64,000 nucleotides of DNA from Paenalcaligenes hermetiae. Lineage in GTDB: Bacteria > Pseudomonadota > Gammaproteobacteria > Burkholderiales > Burkholderiaceae_B. The notes beneath the pieces were generated by a model. That model was not told the origin of the DNA. It searched no databases and saw nothing but the letters and a program-made list of their open reading frames with translations. Shown here piece by piece: positions 50,160-59,000 of the stretch. The first letter of the stretch is position 1. Each line of letters starts with the position of its first letter. Location of the stretch: positions 1 through 64,000 of the forward strand of contig NZ_BAABKD010000001.1 of NCBI RefSeq assembly GCF_039543645.1, in the 5' to 3' direction. The translations under genes and the position numbers were made by a program.

Positions 50160-51150
50160 GACGCGGCCCTTTTAAAAGCAAATATAAAAAAAAGGGCGCC
50201 CCAATTAATGCCGTCAACACGCCTAAAGGCAGCTCCATTTGTGCTCCATTGCGCGCCACATTATCAGTAATCACCAAAAAGCTGGCCCCCATCAGCAAAG
50301 AAGTCGGAAGCAAGCGCGAAAACTCCGGGCCAACCAAAAGCCGTGCCATATGAGGTATAACCAAACCAACCCAACCGATCATGCCAGTAAATGAGACTGA
50401 GGCCGCCGTCATCAAGGTTGCACAAACGATTAAGCAGAACCGCAAACGCCCTGTATTAACCCCTAACGACTGTGCTTCGGTATCACTTAAGCTAAGCAAA
50501 TTAATACGCCAGCGCAATAAAAATAAAGGCAACAGACCCACCGTCATAAATGGCAGCGCCCAGCCAAGCTCACGCCAGCTTACCGCATTTAGCCCGCCTA
50601 ATAACCAAAATGTAATCGTGGGCAGCTGGGTATAGGGATCCGCTAAAATTTTAATCAGTGAAATCCCCGCGCCAAGTAGTGTGCCAACGGCCACACCGGC
50701 TAGCACAAGCACCAATACGGGATCGTAGCGACGACTACCTAGGGCAATAGCCGACACCAACCCCACTGCCACCATGCCCCCGGCAAAAGCAAAAAGCTGA
50801 ACCCCTGCTAAGGGTAAGGCCAGATAAATAGCACACACAGCCCCCAAACCAGCCCCAGCAGATACCCCCAGAATATCCGGCGAGACCAATGGGTTGCGGA
50901 ACATGGCTTGATACGTGGCTCCAGCTCCGGCTAAGGCCGCCCCCACTACGATCCCCGCGACCAAACGTGGCATACGTAAATTCCACACGACGAGATCAGC
51001 GGGGGTATTGGTTTGTCCTAAGGTATAAAGGCTTTGTAGTACCTGATGGAGTTGGAGCGGGTATTTGCCTAAGGTTAGGCTCGCTAACAAGGCCAACACA
51101 AACACCAAGCCTAAAACACTATTGAGCCAAAGCCATCGTGCTTCAAACAA
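50152..51150 (-). CDS. ABC importer permease (FecCD type)
   Basis: This 332-residue permease has about ten membrane helices and the FecCD signatures NLRMPRLVAGIVVGAALAGAG, NPLVSPDILGVSAGAGLGAV and IGWVGLVIPHMARLLVGPEF. The start appears to be TTG with an AGGGGA site overlapping the stop of the binding-protein gene region. It would act as a homodimer with the ATPase downstream. Confidence 0.93.
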   Translation of the reverse strand: MFEARWLWLNSVLGLVFVLALLASLTLGKYPLQLHQVLQSLYTLGQTNTPADLVVWNLRMPRLVAGIVVGAALAGAGATYQAMFRNPLVSPDILGVSAGAGLGAVCAIYLALPLAGVQLFAFAGGMVAVGLVSAIALGSRRYDPVLVLVLAGVAVGTLLGAGISLIKILADPYTQLPTITFWLLGGLNAVSWRELGWALPFMTVGLLPLFLLRWRINLLSLSDTEAQSLGVNTGRLRFCLIVCATLMTAASVSFTGMIGWVGLVIPHMARLLVGPEFSRLLPTSLLMGASFLVITDNVARNGAQMELPLGVLTALIGAPFFLYLLLKGPRRG

Positions 51151-51159
51151 CCGCTTCCC

Positions 51160-52221
51160 CTACGCAAAGTCTACCGGGCTGGTGATTAGCGCCTGCAATG
51201 CCTCTATCCCAGGATCAAAGGCAAAATACAAAATAAAGAGATGACGTAACTGTTCAACCATTCGCTTTTGCTCTACACCATAGAGCCACCCCGATAACCA
51301 AAGCGCTCCAAATAAACGGTTAATGCTTGGGGGAACATCCAACCAACCAAAAGGAACCGTCGGCACAAACACCACTTTTTTATTTTTTACCGCTGGAATA
51401 TCCTGCCACAAGGGATTTTGATAAACATCGCGATAAAACGCGACATCTTGTGTCAGGATCACATCGGGATTCCACACTAAAACCTGCTCCATGGACACCC
51501 GAACTAACTGCTCTCCTTCCATTGTGCCCGCTACATTTTCTGCGCCCACCAAACGTATAACTTCGCTATGAGTCGACTGCCCTGCCCCTGTTTCTAAACC
51601 ATCTGCAGAGCGCGCCAAATACATTGACGGCATATCGCCTTTATACGCCGATTTTTTCGCTGCGATATCATCTAAAATCTCTTGCGCGGCGTTTGCGAGC
51701 TGTTGCCCATGGCGCTGATGGCCAAGTACCGTACCTAACACCCGCAACTGCTCTGGTGTGTCCTCGATTCGACCCTCGACCAAAATATAAGGAATACCGG
51801 TTTGCTCGGAAAACTGCTGCGCCAAGGAAAGATAATGCGCATTCACATCGCCCACATCGACAATAACATCTGGCTTTAACGCCAAAAGTTGCTCTGTCGA
51901 AATCGTGCTGCCTCGACCCGCAAGACGCCCGACCACCGGTAGTTGTCGACTATGCTCACTGAGCCAAGGCAAAGCATTTTCTGGTAACGCAAAAGGCCAG
52001 CCCAATAATTGCTTCGGCGTTAAGCTATTTAACATCACTCCAGCAGGGGCTCCTGCCGCAAAAACACGTTTGATTTCCACTGGCTCTGGCAGGGTGCCAA
52101 ATACGTGGAAAAGAGGTGAAGTGACATTAGGCACAGTTTGTGAAAATACCACAGGGGGCAACACGCCCCCTGTTAATAACATCGTGCTGCCTAATGCTTT
52201 TAATAAAGCACGGCGATTCAT
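51160..52221 (-). CDS. Periplasmic substrate-binding protein of a TonB-linked importer
   Basis: A 353-residue precursor with a signal that begins MNRRALLKALGSTML, a twin-arginine-like start, then a cleavage site near VFSQ. The two TroA-like lobes contain LKPDVIVDVGD and EQVLVWNPDVILTQD. The C-terminal GWLDVPPSINRLFGALWLSG block also occurs in MolA-type and some siderophore-binding proteins. The ligand (iron chelate, haem, corrinoid or oxyanion) cannot be decided. Confidence 0.88.
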   Translation of the reverse strand: MNRRALLKALGSTMLLTGGVLPPVVFSQTVPNVTSPLFHVFGTLPEPVEIKRVFAAGAPAGVMLNSLTPKQLLGWPFALPENALPWLSEHSRQLPVVGRLAGRGSTISTEQLLALKPDVIVDVGDVNAHYLSLAQQFSEQTGIPYILVEGRIEDTPEQLRVLGTVLGHQRHGQQLANAAQEILDDIAAKKSAYKGDMPSMYLARSADGLETGAGQSTHSEVIRLVGAENVAGTMEGEQLVRVSMEQVLVWNPDVILTQDVAFYRDVYQNPLWQDIPAVKNKKVVFVPTVPFGWLDVPPSINRLFGALWLSGWLYGVEQKRMVEQLRHLFILYFAFDPGIEALQALITSPVDFA

Positions 52222-52231
52222 GATTAACCCT

Positions 52232-54211
52232 TTAAAAACGATAAGTTACCCCACCAAACCAAACACGGCCTGGCATAGGATAGCCTTCTTTGTACTCATA
52301 ATTTTTGTCACCTAGATTACGCACACCCGCTTCAAAAGACAAGTCATGACGTGGTGTCCATACACCCTTTAGACCAAATGTAACAAAACCAGCCGTTTGT
52401 GTGTAATGGTCTTGCTTGTTTTTCGTGTATGAGTAGTAACGCCCACTTTCGGCATCCATCGAAGCAATCACATTCCACTGCTCTGCCGGACTCCAGTTCA
52501 CATAGGCAAAAGCCTTATGCTTAGGAATGTCACGGATACGACGCTCAGGATCACTTTGATTCTTATTATGTAAATAAGTGTAGTTAACCCCTGCTGCTAA
52601 AGTAGGGCTAAATCGCTGTTCTAGGCCCAGCTCCACACCATGACGGCGCACCTTACCTACGTTTTGCGCCTGATCACAGAAGCCCGTTACTTTATGGGTA
52701 GGACATAGGTTAGATTCGAAGGTGACCGTATCAATCATATCGCGCACCTGACTATAGAACAGAGTAGCATCCACTTTTGCTCCAGCCCACGGTTCGCTGC
52801 GCGCGCCAATTTCAAAGTGACGGGCATTTTCACTTTTCAGATCAGGACTTGGTAATGCTCGACCCATCCGCGCAGAATAACGATCTTTAATGGTGGGGAA
52901 ACGGGTTTTATAGGCTGCACTCGCGTATAGCTCCGTGCTATCGGTGATATCATGCATGACCTCAATCAAACCATTGGTGGCATTGCCGCTGCCTTTTTCC
53001 CAAACTCCCGCATCAAGGCTTTTACGGCGTTCATGACTTAAGCCCACACGCATGCGCCATGTATCAGTTAGCGTGATCAGATCCTCTGCCGCAACAGAGA
53101 AAGTACGATCTTTATAGCTAATATCCCCGTCCTTATGTTTATCGTGCTTATAGTGCACCGCTAAATGCAGCTCATGATTGCGGATAGCACGACTCACTAG
53201 CTCCACCGCCCCCCCATACGTATTGTCTTTATACGCACTGGTAGGATCGTGTTTGCTGTAGCTACTATCGGTGTACATATCAAGACCGTTTTTGTATTCG
53301 TCATGATACACACGGAACTTCAGATCGTGATCAGCGCCAAGCGCGGTATTACTAATAAAATACACGCTTTCTTTATCCCAGTACGGCCAGCGCCAATAAC
53401 GCGGCTTGTCGCCATGCTGCCCCGCATAGATGGGTTGATCTTTTTGCCCTTTTTGGAGGCTATACCCTAATGCATACTCATCCGTCGCATTGGGGGTTAA
53501 ACCCACTTTGAACGACGCACGTTTATCACGACGAAACGCATTTTCACGATAACTGCCTGTATCCGTTGGTGTTTTTTTACCATCCGTAAAACCGCGGCCT
53601 AAGGGAAATTTATCGGCCTCTAACCAAGATAACCCCCCTTGGAAATACCACAACCCTTGATTTGAGCCAAAGTTAATCGCCGCTAGACGCTCATTACCGG
53701 TAGCATAACCAAATCGTACATCCCCCTCGAACACTTCCGTAGGCTTACGTGTGACTAAGTTTACCGCTCCCCCCAATGTATTAGGACCATAAAGTAAGGA
53801 AGCGGCACCTTTGGCTACTCGAATTTCTGATAAATCAAACGTCGTAAAACGATCTAAATCCACATTACCATCATAAGGCACATACTGAGGAATACCATCT
53901 AAAAAGATAGGCACCTGACGCGAATCAAAACCTCGCACGGATAGCGTCGTCTCATTGCGCGCCCCTCCCTTGCTGATGCTCACACCAGGCTGTGTGTTCA
54001 GCGCAGCTCCCACATCATACAAATTGAACTCACGCATTTGCTCTTGGCTAATGGCGGTCTCACCGATTAGCTCTGTGGTGCTAATATCCCCGCGTACCAC
54101 AACCCCTCCTAACTCAAACACGGAACTAGCATGGGCTACACCGGCCATCAATAAAGCCGCTGTTACGGTATTCACTACAAAAACCCCCGGTACAGCAGAC
54201 ACGGGAACCAA
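52232..54211 (-). CDS. TonB-dependent outer-membrane receptor (start out of frame)
   Basis: The 659-residue open frame has a plug domain (about residues 40-160, with LNTQPGVSISKG and GPNTLGGAVNLVTRKP) and a 22-strand barrel ending in Phe. The frame opens only at a TTG without a ribosome site and truncates the signal peptide. One base shift upstream restores an ATG at 54234 and a complete signal peptide (MAKKRSSCLVPVSA through GVAHA), so the true start is probably there. Two cysteines at CPTHKVTGFC may form a loop disulfide. It heads the operon with its ABC importer. Confidence 0.9.
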   Translation of the reverse strand: MVPVSAVPGVFVVNTVTAALLMAGVAHASSVFELGGVVVRGDISTTELIGETAISQEQMREFNLYDVGAALNTQPGVSISKGGARNETTLSVRGFDSRQVPIFLDGIPQYVPYDGNVDLDRFTTFDLSEIRVAKGAASLLYGPNTLGGAVNLVTRKPTEVFEGDVRFGYATGNERLAAINFGSNQGLWYFQGGLSWLEADKFPLGRGFTDGKKTPTDTGSYRENAFRRDKRASFKVGLTPNATDEYALGYSLQKGQKDQPIYAGQHGDKPRYWRWPYWDKESVYFISNTALGADHDLKFRVYHDEYKNGLDMYTDSSYSKHDPTSAYKDNTYGGAVELVSRAIRNHELHLAVHYKHDKHKDGDISYKDRTFSVAAEDLITLTDTWRMRVGLSHERRKSLDAGVWEKGSGNATNGLIEVMHDITDSTELYASAAYKTRFPTIKDRYSARMGRALPSPDLKSENARHFEIGARSEPWAGAKVDATLFYSQVRDMIDTVTFESNLCPTHKVTGFCDQAQNVGKVRRHGVELGLEQRFSPTLAAGVNYTYLHNKNQSDPERRIRDIPKHKAFAYVNWSPAEQWNVIASMDAESGRYYSYTKNKQDHYTQTAGFVTFGLKGVWTPRHDLSFEAGVRNLGDKNYEYKEGYPMPGRVWFGGVTYRF

Positions 54212-54223
54212 ACAGGAAGATCG

Positions 54224-54229
54224 TTTTTT
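54224..54229 (-). repeat. A6 tract that sets the TonB receptor frame
   Basis: On the minus strand the ATG at 54234 is followed by GC and then six As. With six As the frame hits a stop at codon 20. With seven As it continues into the receptor. Confidence 0.6.
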
Positions 54230-54273
54230 GCCATAAATTTACTATCTATATGTAGGTATATATATAAAATGAA

Positions 54274-54353
54274 GCCGCAGCATGCAGCAAGCACACTGCG
54301 GCCCAAACCCCTGATCAACAGGGGCACCTATAGCGAGACGGTATAACTCGCTA
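54274..54353 (-). promoter_or_regulatory. Structured 5' leader of the TonB receptor operon
   Basis: On the minus strand three stems follow in order: TAGCGAG/CTCGCTA (54353-54331), CCCCTG/CAGGGG (54324-54308) and GCCGCAG/CTGCGGC (54302-54274). The last is followed by TTCATTTTATATA, as in an intrinsic terminator. The layout is that of an aptamer followed by a terminator. I do not recognise a known riboswitch class, and B12-riboswitch landmarks are not complete. Confidence 0.55.
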
Positions 54354-54379
54354 CTGGCGCACACCGCTATATTATTACA

Positions 54380-54407
54380 TATATAACGCAATGAAATAAA
54401 ATAACAA
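54380..54407 (-). promoter_or_regulatory. Promoter of the TonB receptor operon
   Basis: TTGTTA (54407-54402) and TATATA (54385-54380) are separated by 16 bases on the minus strand. A start near 54373 would give a leader of about 140 bases. No convincing Fur box overlaps it. Confidence 0.5.
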
Positions 54408-54466
54408 CAGCAATACAACAGTTAGCGTTATCCTCTTATCTTTATTTGCTTTACGGAATTTTATTT

Positions 54467-56053
54467 ATGGTGGATGTCATCTTCCCTTTTATCGGGGGAG
54501 TGGGGTTGTTTTTAGTCGGAATGATGCTGCTTTCTAAAGGCTTGGTTGCATTTGCAGGTCAGACCTTACGTAAAGCATTGATGCGATTTACGGGAACACC
54601 ACTCAAAGCATTTTGTTCTGGTGCCGTTCTTACAGCCATGATGCAGTCCTCAACGGCGACTACCGTCACACTAATTGGCTTTGTGAGTGCTGGGCTGATT
54701 TCTTTTAGTCATGCTATTGGCGTAGTGATGGGGGCCAGCCTTGGAAATACCGCAGCAGGTTGGCTCGTGTCAGGAGTCGCGTTAAAAATTAATCTTAGCT
54801 TCTATACCATGCCGCTCATTGGTATTGGTGCTCTCCTTAAACTGCTTGCTCGCGGGCGCGCAGCCGATTTTGGTATGGCGATTGCTGGCTTTGGGATTTT
54901 ATTTCTCGGCTTACGCACTCTGCAAGATGCGATGACTGGACTCACTGGGCATTTTGATCTAGCGACTCTCCCCGTCGGGGGGCTAGGTGCGCATCTTATT
55001 ATTATGCTGATTGGTTTTGCCCTAACCACCTTATTACAATCCTCCACAGCAGCGATTGCCACCACCCTTACCGCGGTCCATACCGGAGCCATCAGCTTAG
55101 ATCAGGCTGGAGCCGTTATCGTGGGCGCAGCCATTGGCACTACCGTTACCAGCGCCTTAGTCAGTATTGGCGCAAGTACGGCGGCTAAACGAACCGCCTT
55201 AGCGCATATTCTTTTTAATGTGGTGGTGGGGCTTATTGCTCTGGTATTGCTGCCGGGCTATTTATATCTATTAACCCAAATTGCCCGCTGGCTAGGCACC
55301 CAGCCGGGCGCGATTAGCTTAGCGGCCTTCCATACCCTATTTATTTTAATTGGCTCTGCTTTATTTCTCCCCTTTACCGAGGCATTTGCTCGTCTTGTTG
55401 AACGACTTTTGCCGGAAAAAGCCAATGATCTTACCCCCCATTTGGATAGCACCCTGCTAAGCGTACCGGATATTGCACTAGAAGCCGCCCAACGCACCAT
55501 TGAGGATTTAGCGCATCGTCTGCTAACGTATCATCGCCTACTCATCACCAATCAGCCCCACCCAAAAAGCTTGGCATTGCAACAGCATATGCAAGCCTTA
55601 GAGTCTGTCTTTGATTTTGTGACGCGCATCCACGTTGATAGCGACGACCAACGCTTAAATGCCATGCAGGTGGCACAGCTGCACGCTATTGACCACCTAT
55701 TACGTCTGGCATCCCGTCAACTCTATTTTATTGAAGATGGCCATGAAATGAATCAGCGTGCTTTTGCACAAGCTATCGAACACAGCTTAGAGCAATTACG
55801 CCTAATTGAGTCAGGCTTAACACACAATACCCCTGACCAATGGGTCAAAAAACTTAAAATAGAAGCCAAAGCTTTAAAAGAGCTTTCTGTAGAAACCAGA
55901 AAAGCACTATTACAGCAGCCAGGACAGACAACCTCAAACCGCGACATTTTAATTGAAACCGATAGTTATCGCTGGCTTGAACGCAACGGACACCATATTT
56001 GGCGTCTTGGGTACTACCTTGACCAATCACGCCAAGCTCAGCCCGATCAATAA
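54467..56053 (+). CDS. Na+/phosphate cotransporter with PhoU-like tail
   Basis: From the ATG at 54467 the protein has 528 residues. Its two halves of membrane helices carry the paired QSSTAT motifs (MMQSSTATTVTLIGFVSAG and LLQSSTAAIATTLTAV) of the NptA family. A helical PhoU-like tail follows (about 350-520). It should import phosphate with sodium. The gene is divergent from the TonB operon. An in-frame TTG seven codons upstream is less likely as start. Confidence 0.9.
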   Translation: MVDVIFPFIGGVGLFLVGMMLLSKGLVAFAGQTLRKALMRFTGTPLKAFCSGAVLTAMMQSSTATTVTLIGFVSAGLISFSHAIGVVMGASLGNTAAGWLVSGVALKINLSFYTMPLIGIGALLKLLARGRAADFGMAIAGFGILFLGLRTLQDAMTGLTGHFDLATLPVGGLGAHLIIMLIGFALTTLLQSSTAAIATTLTAVHTGAISLDQAGAVIVGAAIGTTVTSALVSIGASTAAKRTALAHILFNVVVGLIALVLLPGYLYLLTQIARWLGTQPGAISLAAFHTLFILIGSALFLPFTEAFARLVERLLPEKANDLTPHLDSTLLSVPDIALEAAQRTIEDLAHRLLTYHRLLITNQPHPKSLALQQHMQALESVFDFVTRIHVDSDDQRLNAMQVAQLHAIDHLLRLASRQLYFIEDGHEMNQRAFAQAIEHSLEQLRLIESGLTHNTPDQWVKKLKIEAKALKELSVETRKALLQQPGQTTSNRDILIETDSYRWLERNGHHIWRLGYYLDQSRQAQPDQ

Positions 56054-56092
56054 GGATCACTACTCATAAACCGCAATAGCCTATTTATAAAA

Positions 56093-56136
56093 AGCCTTAG
56101 ATAATACACAACAAAACCTCCGTTTTATCTAAGGCT
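56093..56136 (+). promoter_or_regulatory. 12-bp inverted repeat before kynU
   Basis: AGCCTTAGATAA (56093-56104) is perfectly complementary to TTATCTAAGGCT (56125-56136). The second arm contains AAGG, the likely ribosome site of kynU, and ends three bases before the ATG. The first arm includes GATAAT, a possible -10 box. It may act as an operator for a KynR/Lrp-type regulator or as an RNA hairpin. Confidence 0.6.
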
Positions 56137-56139
56137 ATT

Positions 56140-57390
56140 ATGATTACTTTATCGCACTGTATTGATTTAGATCGCCGCGACGAGCTCGCCCCTTTGCGTG
56201 AGCAGTTTTCCCTACCAGAAAATACTATTTATTTAGACGGTAACTCGTTAGGTGCCCAACCCAAAGCCGCATTAAAACGCGCACAACAGATTATCGAGCA
56301 CGAGTGGGGCACAGACCTAATCCAAAGCTGGAATAAAGCGGGATGGTTTCAGCGCCCACTTACACTAGGCAATGAGCTCGCTCCACTGATCGGTGCCGCT
56401 CAAGACGAAGTCGCCATTACGGACTCCACCTCGGTCAACCTGTTTAAAGCCGTAGCGGCGGCCCTCCATATCCAAAAACAAAACCCTGCCACTGCTGCCA
56501 AACGGGTGATTGTCACGGAGCGCAGTAATTTTCCTACCGATATTTATATCCTTGAGGGCATTAACCACTTTCTGGGCCAGTCGTATGAGATTCGTCTCGT
56601 CGATAGCCCGGAAGCACTCTACCAAGCCATTGATGCCGATGTCGCCGTCGTCTTACTAACACATGTGAATTATCGCACGGGCTACATGCTTGATATGCCC
56701 GCGCTAACCGCGCACGCCCATCAACATCAAGCCCTCATCATCTGGGATTTATGTCATTCCGCTGGCGCGGTTCCTGTGGATCTTCACGCCGCTCATGCGG
56801 ATTTTGCGGTAGGCTGTACGTACAAATACCTGAATGCTGGCCCAGGTGCTCCCGCGTTTATCTGGGTTCCCAAAAAGCATCAAGCGCAATTTTTACAGCC
56901 GCTCACCGGCTGGTGGGCGCATCGTTCTCCTTTTGCCATGCAACCTAGTTTTGCTGCTGCCGGCGATATACGCGGTGCGCTTTGCGGTACTCAGCCTATG
57001 ATTTCCTTATCTTTAGTCGCCTGCGGTCTCGATGTTTTCAAACAAACCACCATGGAAAAAATTCGCGCTAAATCACTGGCGCTTAGTGATTTGTTTATTC
57101 AGCTCCTTGAGCAATATTGCGGGTCGCATCCTTTGCAATTAGAAACCCCCTTAGAACACGAGCGCCGCGGCAGTCAGATCAGTATCGCCCATCCACATGG
57201 CTATGCCGTTATGCAAGCACTGATTGCCCGTGGTGTCATTGGCGACTACCGTGAGCCCCATATTATGCGCTTTGGATTTACCCCTTTATACACGTCTTAT
57301 CAGGACGTGTGGAAAGCCGTACACATCCTCGCCGATATCTTGGATCACAAAAAATACGATGCCAACCTAGAAAAAAATGCCGTGACTTGA
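56140..57390 (+). CDS. kynU: Kynureninase
   Basis: KynU cleaves kynurenine to anthranilate and alanine. The 416-residue PLP enzyme has ENTIYLDGNSLGAQPK near the start, VLLTHVNYRTGYMLDM, WDLCHSAGAVP and the PLP lysine in GCTYKYLNAGPGAP. It heads the kynUBA operon for tryptophan breakdown to anthranilate. Confidence 0.97.
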   Translation: MITLSHCIDLDRRDELAPLREQFSLPENTIYLDGNSLGAQPKAALKRAQQIIEHEWGTDLIQSWNKAGWFQRPLTLGNELAPLIGAAQDEVAITDSTSVNLFKAVAAALHIQKQNPATAAKRVIVTERSNFPTDIYILEGINHFLGQSYEIRLVDSPEALYQAIDADVAVVLLTHVNYRTGYMLDMPALTAHAHQHQALIIWDLCHSAGAVPVDLHAAHADFAVGCTYKYLNAGPGAPAFIWVPKKHQAQFLQPLTGWWAHRSPFAMQPSFAAAGDIRGALCGTQPMISLSLVACGLDVFKQTTMEKIRAKSLALSDLFIQLLEQYCGSHPLQLETPLEHERRGSQISIAHPHGYAVMQALIARGVIGDYREPHIMRFGFTPLYTSYQDVWKAVHILADILDHKKYDANLEKNAVT

Positions 57391-57512
57391 TCACAATCTG
57401 CACATACACTGCCCCCCATTTAAATGGATCTTACGAACGGGCTCCCTTTTTTGATGGTACTCAGACTTTTGTATTGGGGTTTATTACCCTCGATTACAGC
57501 GAGATCAGCAAC

Positions 57513-58142
57513 ATGAATAGAAAAATCTGGGATATTTCACCACCTATCCATAGCCAAAGCCCCGTTTTCCCCGGTGATGCCCCCTATCAGCAAACATGGA
57601 CTTGGCAGCTCAGTGATACCTGTCCAGTCAATGTCAGTACGCTGCGCTTATCTCCGCATGTGGGGGCGCATGCCGATGCCCCCCTGCATTACAAAGCCGG
57701 AGCAGCCAGTGCCGGCATGATGGATCTACACCCTTTTTTAGGGCCATGTCGTGTGTTGCATGTCATTGGTTGTACGGGCTTAATTCAACCTCATCATATT
57801 GAACATGCGCTTTTATATGCGCCCCCACGGATTTTAGTGCGTACCTATAAAGACCAAGTGCCCCACGTCTGGGAAGATTCGTTTGCCGCCTTTGCGCCCG
57901 AAACCATTGACTTGCTCCATGCCCATGGCATTCGTCTTATTGGTATTGATACTCCGAGCATCGACCCGGCTAGCAGCAAAAGCTTAGATAGCCACAAGCG
58001 TATTTTGTCTTATGATATGCGTGTACTAGAAAATCTTGATTTGTGCGCTGTCGATGCAGGGGACTATGAACTCATTGCTTTGCCTCTTAAACTCATGGAA
58101 GCGGACGCCAGCCCCGTTCGCGCCGTATTACGTGCTTTATAA
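57513..58142 (+). CDS. kynB: Kynurenine formamidase
   Basis: KynB hydrolyses N-formylkynurenine. From the ATG at 57513 it has 209 residues with the cyclase-family metal motif SPHVGAHADAPLHY and IGIDTPSIDPASSKSLDSH. An upstream in-frame start inside kynU would add 68 unrelated residues. kynA starts seven bases after the stop. Confidence 0.95.
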   Translation: MNRKIWDISPPIHSQSPVFPGDAPYQQTWTWQLSDTCPVNVSTLRLSPHVGAHADAPLHYKAGAASAGMMDLHPFLGPCRVLHVIGCTGLIQPHHIEHALLYAPPRILVRTYKDQVPHVWEDSFAAFAPETIDLLHAHGIRLIGIDTPSIDPASSKSLDSHKRILSYDMRVLENLDLCAVDAGDYELIALPLKLMEADASPVRAVLRAL

Positions 58143-58148
58143 ATAAAC

Positions 58149-59000
58149 ATGATGACCAATGCTCAAAACCCAGAAGAGATTGTAAAAGCCGAAGGCGCTC
58201 AATTAGATTTTTCTAACGATATGACCTATGGCAGCTACCTAGATTTAGATGCCATTCTCAATGCGCAGCACCCTTTATCCCCTGACCACAATGAAATGCT
58301 GTTTATTATTCAGCATCAAACCAGTGAGCTCTGGATGAAGCTGATGCTGCACGAAATGCGAGCCGCTTTAATGCATTTACAACAAGATCAATTACATACT
58401 GTATTTAAAATGCTGGCGCGTGTAAGCCGGATTATGGAGCAGCTAGTCCACGCATGGACTGTGCTATCAACCATGACCCCACCCGAATACAGTGCTTTAC
58501 GTCCCTATCTGGCGCGCTCTAGTGGTTTTCAAAGCTATCAATATCGTCAAATTGAGTTTTTACTAGGCAATAAAAACGCCGCCATGCTTAAGCCACATGC
58601 ACACCGAGCCGATATTCTACAAGCGGTACAACATGTTTATGAAGCCCCATCACTGTATGACGAAGCGCTACGCTTTATGGCACGCCAAGGACTACCTGTT
58701 CCTGCCGCTTATCTGGATCGCGACTGGACGCAACCCTATCAGGCCAATGCCGATGTTCAATCCGCTTGGCTGATCGCCTATCAAAATCCAGAGCAATACT
58801 GGGATGTCTATCAGCTTGGAGAAAAGCTTACGGATATTGAAGATGCTTTTCGCCAATGGCGTTTTAGGCATCTTACTACCGTAGAGCGGGTCATCGGCTT
58901 TAAGCGTGGTACAGGCGGCACCTCGGGCGTAGACTATTTACGCAAAATGCTTGATGTGGTGCTTTTTCCTGAGCTTTGGCGCCTACGTACTGAGCTTTAG
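58149..59000 (+). CDS. kynA: Tryptophan 2,3-dioxygenase
   Basis: KynA opens the indole ring of tryptophan with a haem iron, the first step of the pathway. The 283-residue protein has MTYGSYLDLDAIL, FIIQHQTSELWMKLMLHE and the C-terminal WRFRHLTTVERVIGFKRGTG with the haem-ligand His. The last four bases overlap the convergent dnaQ. Confidence 0.97.
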   Translation: MMTNAQNPEEIVKAEGAQLDFSNDMTYGSYLDLDAILNAQHPLSPDHNEMLFIIQHQTSELWMKLMLHEMRAALMHLQQDQLHTVFKMLARVSRIMEQLVHAWTVLSTMTPPEYSALRPYLARSSGFQSYQYRQIEFLLGNKNAAMLKPHAHRADILQAVQHVYEAPSLYDEALRFMARQGLPVPAAYLDRDWTQPYQANADVQSAWLIAYQNPEQYWDVYQLGEKLTDIEDAFRQWRFRHLTTVERVIGFKRGTGGTSGVDYLRKMLDVVLFPELWRLRTEL

